Origin: an uncultured Christensenellaceae bacterium
GTDB taxonomy: Bacteria; Bacillota; Clostridia; Christensenellales; Borkfalkiaceae
Reading direction: 5' to 3'
Length of the DNA stretch: 12,582 nucleotides
Assembly (NCBI GenBank): GCA_910588465.1
Contig: CAJUOP010000031.1
Location: 1-12,582, forward strand
Under the pieces are notes generated by a model. The model saw only the letters and a program-made list of their open reading frames with translations, ran no database searches and was not told the DNA's origin. The translations under genes were made by a program, and so were the position numbers. Below, piece by piece: positions 6,194 to 11,659 of the stretch. Positions within the stretch are counted from its first letter, which is position 1. Every line of letters begins with the position of its first letter.

Positions 6194-6997
6194 TTATTTT
6201 CGGTAGACCTTCATAAAATGGCGGGAACGGCGCTTTTTTTCGGGCGGCAGCTGCATATAATCGCCGAAGCAATTCGTAAGCACCTGATCCCAATCGCGCA
6301 CGGCAAGATATTTTTTGCCCTCGAACTCCACTTCGCAATATTCCCGATACACTTCCACGGGCACCGCCTCTTTGGGCGGCGCAAAGTTGTGCTGCGCGCA
6401 ATATTTGGAGGTTTCGAAGGGATATCGCGCGGCAAACTCGTTCATTTTACGCACCGCGCGCGTTCGTCCGACAAACAGAATAAACAGCGGATAAAACCAA
6501 AATCCGATAATGTAGGCGATAAATCCCCACCACCTGTCCATGGTATACCATTGACAGATGCCCGCAAGGACCACCCATTTGCGCTCCTGTTTAAATTGCT
6601 TTTCGCGCTCCTTCACGTCGTCCGCCACGCCGTCGACGGGGAAAATATCCAAAAACAGATATTTCACTTCGATATGGTTGGGGCAATGAATGGGATAGCG
6701 CTTGTCCATAAGCTTAGTAAACGAATAGTAGGTACCCTTTCCCCTGTCCTTGGAAATGCAGAAATGCTCGCCGAGCGCGCCGTTTTTCGCAAGCTCGAGG
6801 AACTTTTCGTAGTCGGGACGGGGCATATTGACGTCCGCGTCGTCGTCCCACGGAATAAAGCCCTTATGGCGCACCGCGCCCAACAGCGTTCCGTATGAGA
6901 GCGAATAGTTTAAATTGTGTTCGCGGCAGATCCTGTCGAACTCGTCCAGCAGTCCGATAAGCGCTTGGTGGATCTCTTCCAAATGCAATCTTTTCAT
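6194..6997 (-). CDS. LicD-family transferase (putative phosphotransferase of surface glycoconjugates)
   Basis: This 267-residue protein has a LicD/nucleotidyltransferase-fold core. YGTLLGAVRHKGFIPWDDDADV (35-56) carries the Gly-rich nucleotide loop and the metal-binding Asp cluster (Asp51-53 and Asp55). It is followed by MPRPDYEKF (58-66) and LFLDIFPVDGV (114-124). LicD proteins attach phosphocholine or related phospho-groups to teichoic acids, capsules or glycolipids. The substrate here is unknown, and I see no choline uptake or activation genes. A hydrophobic stretch at about 156-177 could anchor the protein to the inner membrane face, which fits a membrane-linked acceptor. GAGG (7004-7007) lies six bases before the ATG. 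The gene follows the glycosyltransferase gene, but an intrinsic-terminator hairpin lies only 22 bases before its start codon. Confidence 0.9.
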   Translation of the reverse strand: MKRLHLEEIHQALIGLLDEFDRICREHNLNYSLSYGTLLGAVRHKGFIPWDDDADVNMPRPDYEKFLELAKNGALGEHFCISKDRGKGTYYSFTKLMDKRYPIHCPNHIEVKYLFLDIFPVDGVADDVKEREKQFKQERKWVVLAGICQWYTMDRWWGFIAYIIGFWFYPLFILFVGRTRAVRKMNEFAARYPFETSKYCAQHNFAPPKEAVPVEVYREYCEVEFEGKKYLAVRDWDQVLTNCFGDYMQLPPEKKRRSRHFMKVYRK

Positions 6998-7012
6998 GTT
7001 CAGCCTCTTTTT

Positions 7013-8209
7013 TTACGCAAAAAAAGCGCGAAGCGATCCCCCCGCACGGGGATTCGCTTCACGCTTTTTCCTGTAATATTTTAAATTATTTTCCGACGCG
7101 CATACGGAGATAAGCGACGATTTGCGCGACGCTATCCCTTGGCAGGAAGTCCGGTAGTCGTACCCCCCCCGCGATTTTCCGACCGTATTCATACGGAGCC
7201 GCTCTTGCAAAATCCGTCTTGCTTCCTTCACTCGTTTCATGGCATAACAGCCGTACGGTTTAAAAAATTCCGCGTTCGCGCGCTCCTGCGTGACCGCGCG
7301 CTCGCGCACGGCAAAGGGCACGCCCGTTTTTGCCGCTTCCGTCACGGCGCCCGAACCGCCCCTGCAAAACACGAAATCCGCCGCGGCATACAGCACGGAC
7401 AGCTCTTGCGTAAAGCCCAAAACCGTAACGTTTTCATATCCGCGGGCGCAGACGAATTTTTCCGCGCGGCGGCGCAGCCTTTCGTTTCTTCCGCATACAA
7501 CGAAAAGGCGCACGGTTTTTTCCTGTGCGTCGACGGTCGCCGTATGCGCGATAAGTCCCCTGACGTTTCCCACGCCGAGTCCGCCGTTTACCGAAACGAC
7601 AACAAATTCCTGTTCCGCGATCCCGAGCTCGGCACGCGCAGCCGCTTTGGAAACGCCGTGCTCGAATTCCCTGCGCACGGGGAGACCGAAAGGCAGCAGC
7701 TGCTCTTCCCGAAATCCGCGCGCAAGCATCTGCGAATGAAGCTTTGCGTGCGGCGTAAACACGCCGTCGCAAAGAACGCTGCCCTGCCAGTACGGACAAA
7801 CGACGTAATCGGTGAGCACCGAATAAATTCTGCCGCGGTAACGGTTATGAATTTTTAAATAACAAAAAACGTTGCTCGCGTAAGGGTGCGTGCAAATCAC
7901 CGCGTCCGGAGCAAATGCGGCGGCAACGCGCTCCATCTCGTCAAGCGCAGGTCTTACGCCCTCCATCGCCGCGCCGCGGTAACGGCGGGCGGGATTTATT
8001 TTGCGCAGGCGGTCCCAAATCGCCGAATATAAATTCGGAATATACTTCGCCGCGAGCAGATACCCTTTCCCCAGCCTGTCACGCTTGCCGAGGTGCGCGT
8101 AAAGATTTACGGTTTTCACCTCGTCGCGCGCGTCGAAGCCCTCCGCGATGCTGCGCGCAATGGCGTTGTGCCCCTCGCCGCAGGTCATTGTTACGATTAA
8201 AATCTTCAT
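7013..8209 (-). CDS. MGDG-synthase/MurG-like glycosyltransferase, C-terminus frameshifted
   Basis: A GT-B glycosyltransferase of the diacylglycerol-glucosyltransferase/MGDG synthase type, expected to glycosylate a membrane lipid from a UDP-sugar. The N-terminal acceptor domain has KILIVTMTCGEGHNAIA (2-18), CTHPYASN (106-113) and VLTDYVVCPYW (131-141). The donor domain has FGLPVRREF (174-182), VNGGLGVGN (207-215), VVCGRNERLRRR (237-248) and FCRGGSGAVTEAAKTGVP (281-298). At residues 347-349 the gene crosses eight G's (7163-7170). As read, it continues for 49 unlike residues through the terminator hairpin to 7013, giving 398 in all. One more G would give DSVAQIVAYLRMRVGK and a stop at 7086, about 373 residues, just before the hairpin. 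This is a sequencing slip, a phase-variable tract or a recent mutation. The ATG at 8209 is preferred over a TTG at 8215. No Shine-Dalgarno is visible. Confidence 0.85.
   Translation of the reverse strand: MKILIVTMTCGEGHNAIARSIAEGFDARDEVKTVNLYAHLGKRDRLGKGYLLAAKYIPNLYSAIWDRLRKINPARRYRGAAMEGVRPALDEMERVAAAFAPDAVICTHPYASNVFCYLKIHNRYRGRIYSVLTDYVVCPYWQGSVLCDGVFTPHAKLHSQMLARGFREEQLLPFGLPVRREFEHGVSKAAARAELGIAEQEFVVVSVNGGLGVGNVRGLIAHTATVDAQEKTVRLFVVCGRNERLRRRAEKFVCARGYENVTVLGFTQELSVLYAAADFVFCRGGSGAVTEAAKTGVPFAVRERAVTQERANAEFFKPYGCYAMKRVKEARRILQERLRMNTVGKSRGGYDYRTSCQGIASRKSSLISVCASENNLKYYRKKREANPRAGGSLRAFFA
7019..7069 (-). terminator. Intrinsic terminator after the glycosyltransferase gene, abutting the LicD-family gene
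   Basis: A long hairpin (arms about 7021-7041 and 7048-7069, interrupted only by a G-U pair and one bulged base) is followed on the minus strand by seven T's (7019-7025). It falls inside the glycosyltransferase reading frame as it stands, but 17 bases after the stop (7086-7088) of the frame-restored version. Only 21 bases remain between the T-run and the LicD-family ATG, which is too little for a separate promoter. Confidence 0.88.
7163..7170 (-). repeat. Homopolymeric tract of eight G (coding strand) at a frameshift point
   Basis: Eight C's on the plus strand (G on the coding strand) lie inside the glycosyltransferase gene. Adding one base restores a natural C-terminus, while removing one gives a stop about twelve codons later. 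The tract length is in the range that slips in phase-variable genes, and is also an error-prone context for sequencing. Confidence 0.8.
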
Positions 8210-8215
8210 AGGCAA

Positions 8216-8246
8216 AGAAAAAATGCGCGCGTGCCTGCGCGCATTT
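8216..8246 (-). terminator. Intrinsic terminator after ftsZ, abutting the glycosyltransferase start
   Basis: A perfect 10-bp stem (8221-8230 with 8237-8246) has a six-base loop and is followed on the minus strand by TTTTTTCTTT. It lies 14 bases after the ftsZ stop. The U-tract runs to within a few bases of the glycosyltransferase ATG (8209), taking the place where a Shine-Dalgarno would be. Confidence 0.88.
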
Positions 8247-8260
8247 GATTTTTTCCTTAT

Positions 8261-9550
8261 TTATTTCTTTTTGCCGAGCAATCTTTGCACAAAGGGAGGC
8301 AATTTTTTATCCACGATCTCGTCGTCCTCTTCGGGCTCCGCGACGGACTCCTCCGCGCGGGGTTGCGGCGCGGGCGCGCTCTGAACGGGCGCCGCCTGCG
8401 GCGCCGCAGGCGCCTGATATACGGGCGGAACGACGGGAGCGGCGGGTTGAGGCGCCGCGGGAGCGGGCTGAGCGGGAGCATAAGGCATACGGAACACGTC
8501 CGTAGTGGGACGGGCGGCAGCCTCCGCGCGCGCTTCCTCTACCGACGGGAAGCCCGTTGCGATTACCGTTACCTGCACTTCGTCGCACATATTCTCGTCG
8601 ATGCAGGCGCCGAAAATGATATTCGCCGAGAAATCGACCACGCTGTGCACGAGCCCCACCGCAGTGTCCACCTCGTTCAACGTTAAATCGTTTCCACCCA
8701 CGATATTGATGATCACGCCCGAAGCGCCCTCAATGGTCGTTTCGAGCAAGGGGCAGTTTACGGCAAGGCGGACGGCTTCCACGATTCTGTTTTCGCCCTT
8801 CGCCACGCCCACGCCCATGTGCGCGAGCCCCTTGTCCTTTAAAATCGTTCTCACGTCCGCAAAATCGAGGTTGATCAGTGCGGGCGTCACAATTAAATCG
8901 GCAATTCCGCGAATCCCCTGGCGGAGCACGTCGTCCGCCACGCGGAGCGATTCCTGGAATGTCGCGTTCTTGGGCACGACCTCCTTTATTTTCTCGTTGG
9001 GAATGATAATGAGCGTATCCACGTATTTGCGGATATTGTCGATGCCCTTTATGGCGTTCTCGCGGCGGCGTCTGCCCTCGAAATTAAAGGGTTCGGTAAT
9101 GACCGCCACGGTTAAAATTCCCTTATCCTTGGCAAGCTTTGCAATGACGGGAGCCGCGCCCGTTCCCGTTCCGCCCCCCATGCCCGCCGTGATGAACAGC
9201 AAATCCGTTCCCTCGATGGCGCGCGAAAGCTCGTCCTTGCTCTCCTCCGCAGCCTCTCTGCCGATCTCGGGCTCCGCGCCCGCGCCCAAGCCCTTGGTGC
9301 GCTGCGCTCCGATCTGAATTTTGACGGGAGCAAGATTGCACGCGAGAATCTGCGCGTCGGTATTCACCGCCACGTATTCCGCGCTGGTGATGTTCGCCTC
9401 CATCATGCGGTTGATCGCGTTGTTTCCTGCGCCGCCCACGCCGATGACGCGGATGGTCGCCTTTCCGTTGTTGGGCGGAAGCTTCACCGCGGGAGCGGTC
9501 GATTTTTCGAACAGTCCGCCTTCATAAGATTTATTGTCGTCAAATAACAT
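8261..9550 (-). CDS. ftsZ: Cell division protein FtsZ
   Basis: This 429-residue tubulin-like GTPase forms the cytokinetic Z-ring. The N-terminal GTP domain has IGVGGAGNNA (36-45) and the tubulin signature GGGTGTGAAP (125-134). The T7 synergy loop NLDFADVRTI (227-236) supplies the catalytic Asp to the neighbouring subunit. After the core ends near 335 comes an Ala/Pro/Gln-rich disordered linker (about 355-400), an acidic patch (EPEEDDE), and the conserved C-terminal peptide DKKLPPFVQRLLG with a Lys tail, the docking site for FtsA-type tethers. GGAGG (9559-9563) lies eight bases before the ATG, inside the end of the FtsA-like gene. Only four bases separate the stop of one from the start of the other, so the pair is co-translated. 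Confidence 0.98.
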   Translation of the reverse strand: MLFDDNKSYEGGLFEKSTAPAVKLPPNNGKATIRVIGVGGAGNNAINRMMEANITSAEYVAVNTDAQILACNLAPVKIQIGAQRTKGLGAGAEPEIGREAAEESKDELSRAIEGTDLLFITAGMGGGTGTGAAPVIAKLAKDKGILTVAVITEPFNFEGRRRRENAIKGIDNIRKYVDTLIIIPNEKIKEVVPKNATFQESLRVADDVLRQGIRGIADLIVTPALINLDFADVRTILKDKGLAHMGVGVAKGENRIVEAVRLAVNCPLLETTIEGASGVIINIVGGNDLTLNEVDTAVGLVHSVVDFSANIIFGACIDENMCDEVQVTVIATGFPSVEEARAEAAARPTTDVFRMPYAPAQPAPAAPQPAAPVVPPVYQAPAAPQAAPVQSAPAPQPRAEESVAEPEEDDEIVDKKLPPFVQRLLGKKK

Positions 9551-9554
9551 TGCC

Positions 9555-10706
9555 TTAACCTCCGATTCCGTTGATAAAACGATATAAGATTCCGCTTTTG
9601 CGGTTGTCCTCGTAAGCCATGTCCATCAGCGCGATGCGCGAGCTCATGGACGGTCTGTTATAATAGGGCAAATCGGGCACGACCAGCTCGCACACACGGT
9701 TCAGCCGCTTGGACACGTGGTCGAACGCGCCGCGCACGTCGGACAGTCCGTCGCCCGAAACGTAGAGCGGCTTATAATCGAGCTCCCCGCCCGAGCACTC
9801 CTCCAAAAAGCCGCCGACCGCCTCGCAGATCATATCCAGCCCGCAGGTCACCGCGTCGATCAGCTTGGCGAGCGAAATTTTGTAAGACGTTCCGCGGAAC
9901 GTGAATTCCATTTCCCCGTCCGTGTCCTTGGAATACAGATTCGCCTTGCCGAGAAGCGCGGTCGCCGCTTCGTACGGCAGCGAAAACTCCTCCATCAGCT
10001 TGACGATCACCTGTCCCTTGCCCGTCCAGAATGTACGCTGCGCCAAAACGCCGTTCCCCAACAGCACGCACACCGTGGAGGAAAGATAGTCTACGTCGAG
10101 AAAAGCCGCGCACTCGTCCCGCGTTTCGGAGGGAATGAGATACGCCGCCATGGCGAACTGCGTAGGAAGAAAGCGAAGCGCGATTTTGCTCTGCGCGAAA
10201 ATCCGCTCCATCGTCTCCGCAAAATATCGGCTGCAATAAAAATAAGAGAGCACGCCCGAAAGCCCCGCGGAAACGATCCCCAACGGGTCCACCGTGCGGC
10301 GGTTGTCCGCAGTGACGTAAATCATGCTGGTCGCACGGATAAAGCGGTGATCCTTTAACGGTTTTTTCCCGCTTTCGAACAGCTGGGAAATTTCCTTTTG
10401 CGTGATCTTCTTCTTTTTGGGAAAGCCGATCTCCTGTTCCTTGGGCACGACCTCCGTAAACTCGCCCGGCACGCCGATAAACAGCGTACGGATCCGCTCG
10501 CCGCAAATCTGCTCCACGGCGGAAAGCGCGCGGAAAATCGCAGAGGAGAGATTTTCTTCGCTGTAAAATTTGCCGTTTTCGTATCCGTCGTAAGATTCCG
10601 TTTTGCTGGCCTTAAACACAAACGTGTTGTTCACGCCCCGCTCGCCGAGAAATACCGCCACTTCGGAAGAGCGGACGTCTAAAACCGCTACGCTTTTGCG
10701 TCCCAT
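9555..10706 (-). CDS. Divergent FtsA-like protein (actin-fold, Z-ring tether candidate)
   Basis: This 383-residue protein sits directly before ftsZ, the FtsA position. The overall plan is FtsA-like: an opening beta-strand segment KSVAVLDVRSSEVAVFLGE (4-22), an inserted 1C-type region (about 70-150, VPGEFTEVVPKEQEIGF), and GIVSAGLSGVLSYFYC (143-158). The ATPase signatures are degraded. The phosphate-1 loop reads DVRSSEV instead of D-I/L-G-T/S-S, phosphate-2 reads FLDVDYLSSTVCVLL (202-216) without the usual DIGGGTT glycines, and the adenosine loop is VSGDGLSD (316-323). The C-terminus GILYRFINGIGG could be a short amphipathic membrane helix. AGAGGG lies nine bases before the ATG. The role as FtsZ tether is inferred from context and fold; ATP binding is doubtful. 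Confidence 0.75.
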   Translation of the reverse strand: MGRKSVAVLDVRSSEVAVFLGERGVNNTFVFKASKTESYDGYENGKFYSEENLSSAIFRALSAVEQICGERIRTLFIGVPGEFTEVVPKEQEIGFPKKKKITQKEISQLFESGKKPLKDHRFIRATSMIYVTADNRRTVDPLGIVSAGLSGVLSYFYCSRYFAETMERIFAQSKIALRFLPTQFAMAAYLIPSETRDECAAFLDVDYLSSTVCVLLGNGVLAQRTFWTGKGQVIVKLMEEFSLPYEAATALLGKANLYSKDTDGEMEFTFRGTSYKISLAKLIDAVTCGLDMICEAVGGFLEECSGGELDYKPLYVSGDGLSDVRGAFDHVSKRLNRVCELVVPDLPYYNRPSMSSRIALMDMAYEDNRKSGILYRFINGIGG

Positions 10707-10730
10707 GAATTCGAGCCCTCTTTCTTGTGT

Positions 10731-10749
10731 TCTGTTAACGTATAACAGA
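10731..10749. promoter_or_regulatory. Inverted repeat over the ftsA-ftsZ transcription start (candidate operator)
   Basis: Perfect 7-bp arms TCTGTTA (10731-10737) and TAACAGA (10743-10749) surround ACGTA. The repeat begins five bases downstream of the -10 box, covering the likely +1. That is a classic repressor-site position. I do not recognise the motif; it is not the Firmicutes LexA box. Confidence 0.55.
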
Positions 10750-10753
10750 CATT

Positions 10754-10782
10754 ATTATAACAAACCGCACCCGTTCTGTCAA
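10754..10782 (-). promoter_or_regulatory. Full-consensus sigma-A promoter for ftsA-like-ftsZ
   Basis: On the minus strand, TTGACA (10777-10782), a 17-base spacer and TATAAT (10754-10759) match the consensus at all twelve positions. TG one base before the -10 adds an extended -10 element. The leader to the ATG is about 40 bases. It lies just downstream of the divIB terminator, so ring-protein transcription starts afresh here. Confidence 0.9.
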
Positions 10783-10813
10783 GGACTTATAGGTAATTTT
10801 CCGCGCTTGCAGC

Positions 10814-10844
10814 AAAAAAAGCGCCCCGCACGCGGAACGCCTTT
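10814..10844 (-). terminator. Intrinsic terminator after divIB
   Basis: On the minus strand a GC-rich hairpin (about 10818-10844, with one bulged G and two G-U pairs) is followed by seven T's (10814-10820). It starts 16 bases after the divIB stop and ends the murA-divIB transcript before the ftsA-like promoter. Confidence 0.8.
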
Positions 10845-10859
10845 GAAATTGATATGAAA

Positions 10860-11642
10860 TTATTCCCCGTAGATACGGTCGGAATACTCCGTTTTGATAT
10901 CGCCGCCTGCGTCGGCGACCGTAATCCTGCCGCAAATCCGTTCGCCGTCTTTCAGCGAAAGATACTTTTCGAGCGCGGCGCGCGTCTTTTCCGCCGTCTT
11001 TTCGGAGGGGTTCAGCAAGTCTATTTTTACCCCCTCGCGCATCACGAAGCAGAACAGATCGTTCTTTAAATCGGACGCGGGGCGTTCCAAGCGGATCCCG
11101 AGCACATTTGCCCGAGGCGCCGTAAACGTTTTATCGAGCACGGAAAACACCTCAGCAAGCCGTTCGGCATACTGCCCTTCCGTTTTTCCCTCCGCCGATA
11201 CGGAGAAAGAAAATCCGTCGAGCAGGATATTCTCTCCGCCCGTGCGGTTCGCGTTTTCGTCCTTATCATAAAGGAAGTTGCCCGCCTCGTCCAAAACGGC
11301 GTATTTGCCGTCCGCGCTTCTGAAGGCGTACGTTTCCCTGCGCTCGCTCAGCTTTATCTCCACCGTATGCGGGAACTTTTTATGAAACCCGTCCAGACGG
11401 AAGCCGGGATATTTGCTCACCGTTTCCTCCACGTCCGACTGTTTTAAAAACGTGGTGCTCTTGCCCACGAAGCCGTCCAGCTCCTCTTTGAGCAAAACCG
11501 CCTCCCGCTCTCCCGTTTCGGAAAACGCATAAAAGGCGACGTCCATATACGACACGGTAAATACGAGATTGAGCCCCGCCGCGACCACGGCGAGGAGCAA
11601 TACGAACGCAACCGCCGTTGCAATGATTGCTCTTTTTTTCAT
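10860..11642 (-). CDS. divIB: Cell division protein FtsQ/DivIB
   Basis: This 260-residue bitopic membrane protein of the divisome works with FtsL/DivIC and FtsB outside the membrane. The N-terminus is short and basic (MKKR), followed by one transmembrane helix at about 5-28. A POTRA domain covers about 31-107, with the typical end KYPGFRLDGFHKKFPHTV and EIKLSERRETYAF. The beta domain begins with DGKYAVLDEAGNFLYD (111-126). Identification rests on this architecture and on its place after murA. Sequence conservation in the family is low, so the family is well supported but details are not. The gap from the murA stop is 17 bases and contains a CCCCGCGGGG palindrome that includes the GGGGG ribosome site. 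It is followed by a terminator. Confidence 0.9.
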   Translation of the reverse strand: MKKRAIIATAVAFVLLLAVVAAGLNLVFTVSYMDVAFYAFSETGEREAVLLKEELDGFVGKSTTFLKQSDVEETVSKYPGFRLDGFHKKFPHTVEIKLSERRETYAFRSADGKYAVLDEAGNFLYDKDENANRTGGENILLDGFSFSVSAEGKTEGQYAERLAEVFSVLDKTFTAPRANVLGIRLERPASDLKNDLFCFVMREGVKIDLLNPSEKTAEKTRAALEKYLSLKDGERICGRITVADAGGDIKTEYSDRIYGE

Positions 11643-11649
11643 CTGTAAC

Positions 11650-11659
11650 CCCCGCGGGG
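11650..11659. promoter_or_regulatory. Palindrome covering the divIB ribosome-binding site
   Basis: CCCCGCGGGG fills most of the 17-base murA-divIB gap. In the transcript its 3' half provides the only Shine-Dalgarno-like bases (GGGGG at 11649-11653, six bases before the ATG). A local fold would need a tight loop, so pairing may be partial. Terminating ribosomes from murA would open it, which suggests translational coupling (inference). Confidence 0.4.

Noticed and set aside
7013..7085. The extreme C-terminal tail of the glycosyltransferase as a real domain
   Set aside because: These codons lie over the terminator hairpin, and one extra G in the tract gives a family-like end before it. I treat the tail as a frameshift product.
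8505..9317. Long plus-strand open frame (270 codons) opposite ftsZ
   Set aside because: It is the antisense shadow of a conserved gene, rich in Ser/Pro/Arg, with no family motifs. The ftsZ frame is unmistakable.
9717..10358. Plus-strand open frame of 213 codons opposite the FtsA-like gene
   Set aside because: Its composition is Arg/Ala/His-rich antisense shadow without recognisable domains, and the opposite strand has promoter, ribosome site and coupling to ftsZ.
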